The notes under the pieces: model-generated | Told to the model about the DNA's origin: nothing | What the model saw: the letters and a program-made list of their open reading frames with translations, nothing else | The model's database searches: none | DNA from: CAZJKE01 sp964546585 | GTDB lineage: Bacteria; Planctomycetota; Phycisphaerae; Phycisphaerales; SM1A02 | NCBI GenBank assembly: GCA_964546585.1 | Contig: CAZJKE010000043.1 | Span: 1 to 14,419 of the forward strand | Reading direction: 5' to 3' | DNA length: 14,419 nucleotides | In this document: piece after piece, positions 7,775-14,419 of the stretch | Numbering within the stretch: position 1 is the stretch's first letter | How the letters are laid out: each line of letters starts with the position of its first letter | Translations under genes and position numbers: made by a program

Positions 7775-8487
7775 GATTCCCCGCAACGTCTGCGGCGGGT
7801 TATGCCAAATAGAGCCAGCCCCAAAAGCGGCATCGTTCCCGGGCCTGGCAACGCACCGCTGAAACCGATGTCCCACCGCACCGAGAACACGTCTCCCTCC
7901 TCTGCAGTGTCGAAAACCCAGCCGATCCCTTGCATGTCGAGTACAGCCGTGTCCATATCTTGAATGAATGCCCGGCTCGGATCATCAACCGCGACGAATC
8001 GGTCATCGAGCCATGACTCGAACCAGGGATCTTCGCTCCAAAGGTCCCACTCTGACATGTGACTGGCAGGCGCACTAGTCGACAGAATTGCATTGTCGAA
8101 CGACCCGATGGTGCCATTTGCGTCTTCCAGAATGAATCCGTGAAAGTCAGCTGGCAGGAAGTGATAGTAATCGGTTATCAGCCCGTCAAGAATCGTCGCA
8201 CTGAATTCGATCGCCGTATCAGAGATGTCAATGTCGTATTGGACCGTTCCAACGATCTCTGGTACGCCGTACCCGCCGTTGTAGTTATAGAGATAGTCCG
8301 TAGTGGAAAACTCGACATCATTGGTGACTGTGTACAGGTCAGGCCCGACCGTGTAACCACTGCTGCCTGGCCACCCCGTGAAGGAATAGGTCATGTTGAC
8401 TTCTTGGCCGATCATCCCCGCCATCGTGTGAGAGGCGAGGCACAACGCTATCGTCGATCCTAGACCCTGCATTTTGGATTTTGGCAC
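7771..8487 (-). CDS. PEP-CTERM-like exported protein (PGPG variant sorting signal)
   Basis: The 238-aa protein is exported and probably sorted by an exosortase-type system. The N-terminus from the GTG at 8487, MPKSKMQGLGSTIALCLASH, is a signal peptide. The middle is an acidic, aromatic-rich beta-type domain with no family I recognise (YSFTGWPGSSGYTVGPD, YDIDISDTAIEFSATILDG). The C-terminus has the tripartite sorting layout: PGPGT (214-218), a hydrophobic segment MPLLGLALFGI, then RRRR (231-234) and a short CGES tail. The canonical PEP is replaced by PGP. The start is chosen because AGGAGG (8502-8497) lies nine bases upstream of the GTG; the ATG at 8472 has no such site. Its stop overlaps the start of the beta-helix gene by four bases. 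No exosortase gene is in the window. Confidence 0.75.
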   Translation of the reverse strand: MPKSKMQGLGSTIALCLASHTMAGMIGQEVNMTYSFTGWPGSSGYTVGPDLYTVTNDVEFSTTDYLYNYNGGYGVPEIVGTVQYDIDISDTAIEFSATILDGLITDYYHFLPADFHGFILEDANGTIGSFDNAILSTSAPASHMSEWDLWSEDPWFESWLDDRFVAVDDPSRAFIQDMDTAVLDMQGIGWVFDTAEEGDVFSVRWDIGFSGALPGPGTMPLLGLALFGITRRRRCGES

Positions 8488-8496
8488 CGAGATCGC

Positions 8497-8502
8497 CCTC
8501 CT
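8497..8502 (-). promoter_or_regulatory. Ribosome-binding site of the PEP-CTERM-like gene
   Basis: A perfect AGGAGG on the minus strand sits nine bases before the GTG at 8487. It decides the start, because the alternative ATG at 8472 is 24 bases away. Confidence 0.7.
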
Positions 8503-8513
8503 CTCACTCTTCC

Positions 8514-8541
8514 ACCATAACACCGGGCACTGGAGAGACAA
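8514..8541 (-). promoter_or_regulatory. Possible sigma-70-like promoter of the PEP-CTERM / beta-helix unit
   Basis: Reading the minus strand, TTGTCT (8541-8536) and TATGGT (8519-8514) are 16 bases apart, each matching four of six consensus bases, just upstream of the ribosome-binding site. A short A-run on the plus strand (8543-8549, a T-run on the transcript strand) precedes it. This is weak evidence only. Confidence 0.25.
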
Positions 8542-8646
8542 CAAAAAAAGTTACAAACCCCGCCTTGAGTACCGCGAATGCATGGTGCATCGGAGAAGGT
8601 CACGAGAATGAGTTTCGGCCACCGTTCTTTGCATATCAGGAACGCG

Positions 8647-8679
8647 AGGCGGGCACCATGACAAGGTGGAAGCCCGCCT
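8647..8679. repeat. Inverted repeat downstream of tRNA-Ser
   Basis: AGGCGGGC (8647-8654) is perfectly complementary to GCCCGCCT (8672-8679), giving an 8-bp GC-rich stem with a 17-base loop, eight bases beyond the 3' end of the tRNA. It could stop or protect the tRNA transcript, but no T-run follows on the minus strand, so an intrinsic terminator is not shown. Confidence 0.45.
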
Positions 8680-8686
8680 GATGCAA

Positions 8687-8775
8687 CGGACAGGGCGGGA
8701 TTCGAACCCGCGGTACCCCTTGCGGGATACGCCGGTTTAGCAAACCGGTGCCTTCAGCCGCTCGGCCACCTGTCC
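8687..8775 (-). tRNA. tRNA-Ser (anticodon GCU)
   Basis: On the minus strand the acceptor arm GGACAGG pairs with CCTGTCC, followed by discriminator G. The D-arm reads TGGCCGAGCGGCTGAAGGC, the anticodon stem-loop CCGGTTTGCTAAACCGG with anticodon GCT, then a long class II variable arm (CGTATCCCGCAAGGGGTAC) and the T-arm GCGGGTTCGAATCCCGC. At 89 nt with a large variable arm it fits tRNA-Ser reading AGC/AGU. The CCA end is not encoded (GTTG follows the discriminator). Confidence 0.97.
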
Positions 8776-8784
8776 AGAGGGATT

Positions 8785-8839
8785 ACTGCCCAAGTGTCAA
8801 CAAAGATGACAACAGTATCTCGCTTTGTGAACGGGCAGT
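8785..8839. repeat. Inverted repeat between the tRNA and the dockerin-like ORF
   Basis: ACTGCCC (8785-8791) is complementary to GGGCAGT (8833-8839). Nested inside, TGTCA (8795-8799) pairs with TGACA (8806-8810) and CAAAG with CTTTG. It lies after the stop of the leftward gene run and before tRNA-Ser, so it could fold at the 3' end of that transcript or be a binding site. No function is shown. The rest of 8776-8905 holds no recognisable gene. Confidence 0.35.
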
Positions 8840-8905
8840 TTACCACAGATTCATGGGTGACTTGGCGTAGGGGAAAAGGAGAGGAAGGAAGTGGATGGGG
8901 CCCTG

Positions 8906-9103
8906 CTACTCCTCGCACGGCCCCCAGTTCCCTATCGCGATGAGCAAGTCATCCACGCCGACGATGCCGTCTTGGTCTCTATCAGCAGCGCAGCCATCGC
9001 ATACGCCCCAGCTGCCAATCACAGCCAGGATATCGCTTGCGACGGAATCTCGTCGATGGACTGCGTAGCGATCCCTGATGGGGGAAATTGGCCCATCACT
9101 CAT
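8906..9103 (-). CDS. Short dockerin-like ORF overlapping the propeller gene (orphan or frameshifted module)
   Basis: The 65-aa frame starts with an ATG that overlaps the TGA of the propeller gene (ATGA, 9103-9100). Its second half is a good dockerin-like unit: DILAVIGSWGVCDGC, then DRDQDGIVGVDDLLIAIGNW ending GPCEE, the same W-G-x-C-x-x-C ... W-G-P-C pattern seen in the gene at 4137. The first calcium loop is eroded: YAVHRRDSVASD lacks the expected acidic ligands. There is no signal peptide, so alone it would stay in the cytoplasm. It may be a degraded C-terminal dockerin cut off from the propeller protein by a frameshift, or a small coupled gene. Neither adjacent frame restores a full first loop. 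Confidence 0.5.
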   Translation of the reverse strand: MSDGPISPIRDRYAVHRRDSVASDILAVIGSWGVCDGCAADRDQDGIVGVDDLLIAIGNWGPCEE

Positions 9104-10143
9104 TGATACAACGCGGTCTTGAAGACGAGCAACCCGCTGTCAACCTGTATGCCGGCCGGATCGGCAACATCGCCCCACTCTTCATAGAGCACGGTCCAGT
9201 TGATTGCATCATCACTCTCTGCATAGAAGATGCCGCCCCACGTATTCCCGCCCGAGGGCTCCAAGGTGCCGAAGAAGTACAACTTGTCATCCACAATTGC
9301 CGGATTCCCCAGGAATTTGGTGTCATCCCGTCCATCTAGGATAAGGTCGTCCTGTCTCTGGAATGTGACGCCGTCCGACGATGTGGCGTAGATACTGCCG
9401 TAGGACTGACCTGGTACCGGGGCAAAGTAGTGGTACTCGCCATGGAAGAAGATCACCGACGGATCAAGGAGACCCGCATCCTCGAGACTCATTCGTGGTG
9501 TTTTCCAATCTTCCCATGCGAAGTGAAGTCCGTTATCAGACACCGCTGAGTAGGTCTTCGGCCACCCTGGCCCCTCCGCATCGAGATCACAAGTGAAGTA
9601 CAACCGCCACACACTCTCATCCTCGCTCCATACGAGGCTCGGGTCTGCCTGCGTGGAGTGCTTTGCGGGACCACCCGTCCACTGAATCCCTTGAATCTCA
9701 GACCAAGTCAGGCCCATGTCGGTCGACACCCGCCTTGCAATGAAGTTGATCGAACTGTCGCCATTGGGGAACCACTGAAACATCTGGATGAGTTCGCCGC
9801 CGGGTCCAAGTGAAAAACACGGAACGCCGGCTTGTGGAACATCCATTTCATCAAGGTCACTGACTTCGTTGGGCCCCCATGCCTTGATCAGCGAGAGAAG
9901 ATCTGTCACATCAACGACCCCGTTCTGGTCGATATCGGAGACGCAATTGCTGCAAGTGCCCCACTCGCTGACAAGGAGCAGGAGATCGGTGACGTCAGTT
10001 TCTCCGTTGCCATCGAGATCAGTGGGAGTTGTCGCAAACAGAACCGCTTCCAGAACATTGTCCCAAGGCCCCTGCTGCCCAGCATGAGAAGCAAGTGCGA
10101 GAACACCAGTGCAAGCCGAAATGGAAAGGGTGCGATTCATCAT
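9100..10143 (-). CDS. Secreted protein: signal peptide, dockerin-like pair, Asp-box / GH43-like beta-propeller
   Basis: The 347-aa protein begins MMNRTLSISACTGVLALASHAG, a Sec signal peptide. Residues 42-53 (DLDGNGETDVTD) and 70-81 (DIDQNGVVDVTD) are two dockerin-like calcium loops, joined by SEWGTCSNC and ended by AWGPN, where the usual final Cys is Asn. From about 100 on is a beta-propeller: the Asp-box STDMGLTW (140-147), weaker copies SDNGLHF, SSDGVTF and SDDAINW, and DPSLVW and DPSVIFF strands like those of GH43/GH32 or sialidase propellers. Catalytic residues cannot be assigned, so glycan binding or hydrolysis is only inferred. The ATG is six bases after the kinase stop with no clear Shine-Dalgarno, so it is probably translated from the kinase transcript. 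Two adjacent ATGs (10143, 10140) are possible. A dockerin at the N- rather than C-terminus is unusual. Confidence 0.8.
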   Translation of the reverse strand: MMNRTLSISACTGVLALASHAGQQGPWDNVLEAVLFATTPTDLDGNGETDVTDLLLLVSEWGTCSNCVSDIDQNGVVDVTDLLSLIKAWGPNEVSDLDEMDVPQAGVPCFSLGPGGELIQMFQWFPNGDSSINFIARRVSTDMGLTWSEIQGIQWTGGPAKHSTQADPSLVWSEDESVWRLYFTCDLDAEGPGWPKTYSAVSDNGLHFAWEDWKTPRMSLEDAGLLDPSVIFFHGEYHYFAPVPGQSYGSIYATSSDGVTFQRQDDLILDGRDDTKFLGNPAIVDDKLYFFGTLEPSGGNTWGGIFYAESDDAINWTVLYEEWGDVADPAGIQVDSGLLVFKTALYQ

Positions 10144-10149
10144 GTGTAT

Positions 10150-12438
10150 CTATGGTACGGCAGCAGTGGCCGGTTGCGGTTCGCCGGAGAGATCCTGTAG
10201 GATCCCCTGCCATGCGTCCCGGCCGGCCAGCGCCTCGGCATCTGCGATGCATTGCAGTTGGCTAATCGCATCTCCACGAATGCGTTGGGCAACATCGTCA
10301 TAACTCGCCTTGAGCAGGACCTCATTGATCGTTGTCAACGTTTCAGCAAAGTCCTGTTGAGAGGCTAACTCTCGCGGACTCTCCACGGCACGAAGCGTCA
10401 GGAGCGTCGCCGACTCGCGAAGATCCTCCAGGCCCGCCTGTGCATCCAGATCGTTCTTCACACGAATTTCGCCGCGAAGGGCGAGCATCAGTGCGAGATC
10501 CCGCGGCCGCCGATCGTTGTGGGCCTCATCCTCCATGATGATCCTCGCAATCGGCACGGATTGATTGAGGGACGAAAGAGCCGCACTTGGATCTTCAGCA
10601 GCGTCGAGCCTGGCGAGGCTGTACAGCGCAATTGCCTTGCCGCGTCGCCAACGTACCGACTTCGTCGGCTGAAGATCAATGAGTTTCCCAGCATGATCCA
10701 ACGCATTTCCGAACGCTGCGCGGGCGCCGTCTTCATCGTTCAGACCCAACAGTGTGTTTCCAAGACCCTGCTGGGATGACCACTGAACATCGAGCCCCTT
10801 CCAGTGCCCCGTGGAATCGAAATAGGCACGACCTGATGCTGAGCGATCACGATAGACCGCTGTTGCCTGTTGCAACAATGTCTGCTTTGACGCCTCGGAA
10901 GTTGCCAACTCCGCCCGCACTCTCGCCGCCTCCGCAAGGTACTTGGGGAGATCCAGTCGCATGTTCTGAATACCCATGGCGAGTTTCTCATCCGCCACGG
11001 TTTCCAAATCGATTGAGTCGAGTGCTGCATCGGCTCTATTGAGCGAGGATTCGGCATCATCAACACCGCCAAATCCAATGCCGGAAACGCTGAGATTGGA
11101 CTTGGCATTGCGAAGCCAAATGGCAGCCAATTGCGCTCGCTCTCTTGGCGTGGTGGGAGTCCCGTCATCGAGCGCACTGAGATTCTCATTTGCTAGATCA
11201 AGCAGCGCCCGCTGGGCCTCTGCCGAATCGCCCAGATCTTGAACGACATCGCGAACACCGGTGAGCAGCGAGACCACAGTTCCCTCAAGAACTTGGTTGC
11301 GAGATTGCACCAGGCCACGTTGCCGATCGGCCTCCCGCCAACCAAGCACGCTGGCGGTTCCGCCAATGATGATGGAGAGTGCGATCAACGCCGCTGCGGC
11401 GACCGTTCGCTTGTACTTCTTTGAAAAGAGGCGGGCCTGATAGGCGATGCTGAGTGGGCGAGCCTCGATCGGTTCGTTGTTGAGGAAGTGATGAATGTCC
11501 TGCGCGAGATCGGAAGCCGACTGATAGCGTCGTTGCCGATCCTTCTCCAGCGCCTTCATCGCGATGACTTCGATATCGCCCCGCAGGCGGATGTTGGTCG
11601 TGCTCATCGAGTCTGGGCGTACTTCCTGAATGACTCGCACCGCTTCATGAATGGCCTGGCGTCGCAAGTCATATGGCAGTTGGCCCGACAGCAACTGGAA
11701 GAAGATCACGCCGAGGGCATACACATCGCTTCGGATATCAATGGCATCCGGATTCGCTTCGCACTGCTCAGGGCTCATGTATTGCAGCGTGCCGATGAGT
11801 TGCCCCATGGTTGTCTGCATGGTTGTGACGGCCATGTCCGCATCAGTTGCTCGGGCGACACCAAAGTCGATGATCTTCGGCTCGCCGCTGCCGTCGCAGA
11901 GAATGTTGTCCGGCTTCAGGTCGCGGTGGATGATCCCCTTCTGGTGGCCGTGATGAACGGCGTTACAGATTTTGACAAACAGGTCCATTCGCTCCCGGAT
12001 CGTCAGGTCTTTCTTGTCGGCAAACTCGATGATCGGCCGGCGGTCGGGGATGTACTCCATTGCGAAGAACGGCGCGGTCCCCTGCTCGCTCTCCCAAGTA
12101 CCCGCCTCATAGATCTGGGCGATATTCGGATGGCGCAGTTTCGCAAGCACCTGCGACTCGAATTCGAACCGCCGAAGCGCCATCTCATTGGCCGCCCCAA
12201 CCTTGATGACCTTCAGGGCAACTCGCCTCCGGGGGCTCTCTTGCATCGCTTCGTAGACGGTGCCCATGCCGCCGCTGGCGATGACGGCCAGAATCTTGTA
12301 TCGACCGATCTCCGAAGGCATGCCCTGGCTGGCAACCGTCGCAGGCTCGGGCATGCTCCCCTCGCCGCTGTCCCCCTCATCATCCGGCAATCCGAGCGTC
12401 TCCGCATCCGGGTCAGTTGGGAGATTACCACTGCTCAT
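10150..12438 (-). CDS. Membrane-anchored serine/threonine protein kinase with helical-repeat (TPR-like) C-terminal domain
   Basis: The 762-aa protein has a Pkn/Hanks-type kinase. Residues 1-44 are an acidic, Pro-rich leader. The kinase domain (about 46-320) shows the nucleotide loop ASGGMGTVY (54-62; the first glycine is Ala54), the ATP-binding Lys76 in VALKVIK, HRDLKPDN (171-178) with catalytic Asp173, DFG (191-193) and the activation-segment end GTLQYMSPEQ, so it should be active. A transmembrane helix (about 346-366, VAAAALIALSIIIGG) separates it from a 390-residue, helix-rich C-terminus with TPR-like pairs, predicted outside the cytoplasmic membrane. GAGGA seven bases before the ATG supports the start. 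It lies 55 bases downstream of an FG-GAP/dockerin gene and six bases upstream of the propeller gene, all co-directional. Substrate and signal are unknown. Confidence 0.93.
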   Translation of the reverse strand: MSSGNLPTDPDAETLGLPDDEGDSGEGSMPEPATVASQGMPSEIGRYKILAVIASGGMGTVYEAMQESPRRRVALKVIKVGAANEMALRRFEFESQVLAKLRHPNIAQIYEAGTWESEQGTAPFFAMEYIPDRRPIIEFADKKDLTIRERMDLFVKICNAVHHGHQKGIIHRDLKPDNILCDGSGEPKIIDFGVARATDADMAVTTMQTTMGQLIGTLQYMSPEQCEANPDAIDIRSDVYALGVIFFQLLSGQLPYDLRRQAIHEAVRVIQEVRPDSMSTTNIRLRGDIEVIAMKALEKDRQRRYQSASDLAQDIHHFLNNEPIEARPLSIAYQARLFSKKYKRTVAAAALIALSIIIGGTASVLGWREADRQRGLVQSRNQVLEGTVVSLLTGVRDVVQDLGDSAEAQRALLDLANENLSALDDGTPTTPRERAQLAAIWLRNAKSNLSVSGIGFGGVDDAESSLNRADAALDSIDLETVADEKLAMGIQNMRLDLPKYLAEAARVRAELATSEASKQTLLQQATAVYRDRSASGRAYFDSTGHWKGLDVQWSSQQGLGNTLLGLNDEDGARAAFGNALDHAGKLIDLQPTKSVRWRRGKAIALYSLARLDAAEDPSAALSSLNQSVPIARIIMEDEAHNDRRPRDLALMLALRGEIRVKNDLDAQAGLEDLRESATLLTLRAVESPRELASQQDFAETLTTINEVLLKASYDDVAQRIRGDAISQLQCIADAEALAGRDAWQGILQDLSGEPQPATAAVP

Positions 12439-12445
12439 GGCGTGT

Positions 12446-12450
12446 TCCTC
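12446..12450 (-). promoter_or_regulatory. Ribosome-binding site of the kinase gene
   Basis: GAGGA on the minus strand is seven bases before the ATG at 12438. It lies in the 55-base interval after the upstream dockerin gene, in which no clear terminator is visible. Confidence 0.65.
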
Positions 12451-12493
12451 ACGCTCGAATCATAGGGCGACATCCAGACTGTTGCTGCGTCAA

Positions 12494-14419
12494 TCAGCAT
12501 GTCGCGCCAAACGCGCCGATGATGAGTAGGAGATCCGTGATATCAACGATGCCATCGCCGTTGACATCACCCTCGGGACCGGCGGTGTTGAATGCCGCAA
12601 TGACCGCAAGCAGATCGGTGATATCGACAATGCCATCGCCATTGATATCCTCCGGACACGATGCTCGCAGGAAATTGCTCTGCTCCATGACACTGGCGTC
12701 GCCCAGCAGGCCTGATAGCCCAGAGATCCCGGTGACCCAGTCATCCCCTTCTCCTTTGCCATCAAGGTCGCCGCCGGAGAGCCGGGTCAGCGCCCCGCCC
12801 GTATTCAGGACCTGTTTCGACCAAACCTGACCCTTGAGCGCCCGCACGCCTTCGCCCGCTGGGCCGTCATTCCGCAGGAGCACAAGTGAGTCGCCGCTCT
12901 CTGTCAAAGGCGCAGTCACGACCAGATCGATGTCACCGTCACCGTCGGCATCCAAGGCAACGACATCGGCGACCGGCTCCAGCACCGAGATGGGGATCAA
13001 TTCGTCGAACCCATCCGGAAGTGCGGGCTCGCCGGGGATCAGGTACACCGATTGGGTTTCGTCCGACGCCGCGAGAATGTCAATATTGCCATCGCCTCCA
13101 GCATCATCGAGATCTCTCGCCTCGATGCAGACGATGCGATACCCCTCCAGATTCGCCAGCACATCGAGTACTGATCTGCCATCGCTGCCGTGGTGCATGG
13201 CGCCGTACTGTGTCCCGCCTGCGAAACCCCACCCGCTGCCGCCGTTGGCAGCTCCGGTTACTGCCGTCGGTGGATCTCCGACCAGTTGATCCGCGTCGGG
13301 ATCGGGGTCGAGATCATAGAGAGGAGTCGAGAGAAACGGGCCAGTCTTTGGTGCACCGTCGATGACATCCTGCATGACCTGATACCCGTCATTGAGGGTT
13401 TCATTGATGATGTCCACGCCTGCAACCGCGTCCATGTCCCCGTCGCCATCCCAGTCGATTGCCGCCGCGCAGGTTACTCGTTGACCTGTGCCCGGAACGA
13501 CAACGGTAGAAGTGATGAATGTCGGCGTGCCTCGAACCCCGGGGGCCGTCAACAGGACCGTCATCGAGGAATCGTCCGCGTTGGCGACAAGGATGTCCTC
13601 CAGACCATCTCCATTGATATCCGCGGCATCAATGTCAACTGGTCCGTTTCCAACCTCGGCCATGAATCCCTCCATGAGTGTTGGCGGGGAGTCGTCCGTA
13701 ATCGCAAATACGACCACCGTCCCCGGCGTGCCGTCAACAAGGACCGCCAGTTCATCGGCGCCATCACCATCAGCATCAAACGCAACGAGATCTACCGGGA
13801 CGCCATCAAGACCCGCAAGAAATGGATCGTCAACATCGACTTCCGTCACATCGACCACTTCCACTGCAACTTGGGTGCCGCCACCGCGAGCGGCGGGCTG
13901 TTCTTTGACTTCCAATCCCTTGTCTTCCGCCATGGGCGGTACAACCACGCTGCCAAGACTGCTGGGCGGCAGTGTGGTCGCCTGCGCCAGCGGGATGATC
14001 TGGCCGACATTGGCGTTCAGGAGACTGCCGGTGTTATTTGAGATTGCCAGACTGCCATGCAAGGAAAGGGTGCCGGTAACAATGAGCGACGGGGTCGTGT
14101 TGAGATTGTCAATGTCGATCGAAACGCCGCCGTCCTCAGAAGGCGAGACGGCGCCTGAAACTGTGCAGGTGGAATCGGCTGCGAAAGCAAGTGTTGTCGA
14201 GGCGCCGGTACATGCAAGGTCCTCCGCAGTGTTGTTGCCGCCGAACCGCACGGTCGCTCCTCGCTGGGCATAGACATCCCCGCCAAGGGCCGCGGAATTG
14301 GCCACCATGTCGCAGTCATCGATGTTGAGGGTCGTGGCGTTCGCCGTCCACAGAGCGCCACCTTCCACGACCGCCGTATTCGCATTGATCGTGCTTCGAT
14401 CAAGTGAAAGCGTGCAGTT
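12494..14419 (-). CDS. Secreted beta-helix / FG-GAP / dockerin protein (5' end outside window)
   Basis: The frame is open to the right edge, so 641 C-terminal residues are visible; the GTG at 14368 falls inside a beta-helix repeat (NCTLSLDRSTINANTAVVEG continues upstream) and is not the start. Order: beta-helix coils of the type GGALWTANATTLNIDDCDMV, an autotransporter-like stretch (TGTLSLHGSLAISNNTGSL), a linker, then FG-GAP/VCBS blades with loops such as DADGDGADELAVLVDG, INGDGLEDILVANADD, DWDGDGDMDAVAGVD and DADGDGDIDLVVTAP, and finally two dockerin-like loops at 12497-12658 (EDINGDGIVDITDLLAV and GDVNGDGIVDITDLLLI). These two are nearly identical to each other in DNA and lack the W-G-x-C-x-x-C signature, keeping only a terminal ATC. 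The architecture matches the gap-split gene at 4137-7774. It is probably surface-exposed; enzymatic activity is not shown. Confidence 0.88.
   Translation of the reverse strand, partial: NCTLSLDRSTINANTAVVEGGALWTANATTLNIDDCDMVANSAALGGDVYAQRGATVRFGGNNTAEDLACTGASTTLAFAADSTCTVSGAVSPSEDGGVSIDIDNLNTTPSLIVTGTLSLHGSLAISNNTGSLLNANVGQIIPLAQATTLPPSSLGSVVVPPMAEDKGLEVKEQPAARGGGTQVAVEVVDVTEVDVDDPFLAGLDGVPVDLVAFDADGDGADELAVLVDGTPGTVVVFAITDDSPPTLMEGFMAEVGNGPVDIDAADINGDGLEDILVANADDSSMTVLLTAPGVRGTPTFITSTVVVPGTGQRVTCAAAIDWDGDGDMDAVAGVDIINETLNDGYQVMQDVIDGAPKTGPFLSTPLYDLDPDPDADQLVGDPPTAVTGAANGGSGWGFAGGTQYGAMHHGSDGRSVLDVLANLEGYRIVCIEARDLDDAGGDGNIDILAASDETQSVYLIPGEPALPDGFDELIPISVLEPVADVVALDADGDGDIDLVVTAPLTESGDSLVLLRNDGPAGEGVRALKGQVWSKQVLNTGGALTRLSGGDLDGKGEGDDWVTGISGLSGLLGDASVMEQSNFLRASCPEDINGDGIVDITDLLAVIAAFNTAGPEGDVNGDGIVDITDLLLIIGAFGATC
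12497..12658 (-). other. Paired dockerin-like domain (canonical, cysteine-poor type)
   Basis: Two D-x-N-G-D-G-I-V-D-I-T-D loops, 29 residues apart, are identical over 12 residues. The linker AAFNTAGPEG replaces the AWG-x-C-x-x-C of the other copies in the window. This indicates either a recent internal duplication or strong constraint. Confidence 0.8.

Noticed and set aside
8647..8679. Hairpin after the tRNA as an intrinsic terminator
   Set aside because: The stem is real but no T-run follows on the minus strand, so it is listed only as an inverted repeat.
8795..8800. Perfect TTGACA (minus strand) upstream of tRNA-Ser as a -35 box
   Set aside because: It lies only about 20 bases before the mature 5' end, so a -10 at normal spacing would fall inside the acceptor stem. 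No matching -10 is present.
11488..12465. Plus-strand open frame of 325 codons opposite the kinase gene
   Set aside because: The minus strand here encodes intact kinase motifs; the plus frame shows no recognisable domain or ribosome-binding site.
13190..14041. Plus-strand open frame of 283 codons
   Set aside because: It is antisense to FG-GAP repeats with well-conserved calcium loops. No signal or domain is visible.
1..14419. CRISPR arrays, insertion sequences, phage or defence genes
   Set aside because: No regularly spaced direct repeats, transposase motifs or integrase motifs were seen. The repeated DNA is explained by FG-GAP, beta-helix and dockerin coding repeats.

Overview
The window looks like part of a planctomycete genome, most likely of the Phycisphaerae type, and probably from a draft or metagenome assembly because it holds a 100-base run of N. 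The lineage is inferred from content: several secreted proteins with paired dockerin-like calcium-binding repeats ending in W-G-x-C motifs, FG-GAP/VCBS propellers, right-handed beta-helices, a PEP-CTERM-like surface protein, and a large transmembrane serine/threonine kinase with a helical-repeat C-terminus.

Layout. Bases 1-2401 carry three plus-strand genes: a lipoprotein M48 metalloprotease, an amidohydrolase-fold protein that has lost most metal ligands, and a small lipoprotein whose start overlaps the end of the amidohydrolase gene. Bases 2407-4034 hold two minus-strand housekeeping genes: a class I/II aminotransferase and ribosomal protein bL21 with a lysine-rich tail. Bases 4137-8487 are a minus-strand unit: a PEP-CTERM-like exported protein, coupled by an ATGA overlap to a very large beta-helix / FG-GAP / dockerin protein that is interrupted by the assembly gap. 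A tRNA-Ser(GCU) lies at 8687-8775. Bases 8906-14419 are another minus-strand run: a second beta-helix / FG-GAP / dockerin protein (5' end outside the window), a Pkn-type kinase, a dockerin / Asp-box propeller protein six bases after the kinase, and a short dockerin-like ORF that overlaps the propeller stop by ATGA.

How the genes may work together. The right two thirds is dominated by exported proteins sharing one C- or N-terminal dockerin-like module, with a membrane kinase embedded in one run. The sequence supports a surface or secreted protein repertoire, possibly with linked signalling. No cohesin partner, CRISPR array, transposase, phage or defence gene is visible. The most distinctive points are the shared cysteine-bearing dockerin module, the kinase-propeller coupling, the orphan dockerin ORF, and the catalytically eroded amidohydrolase.
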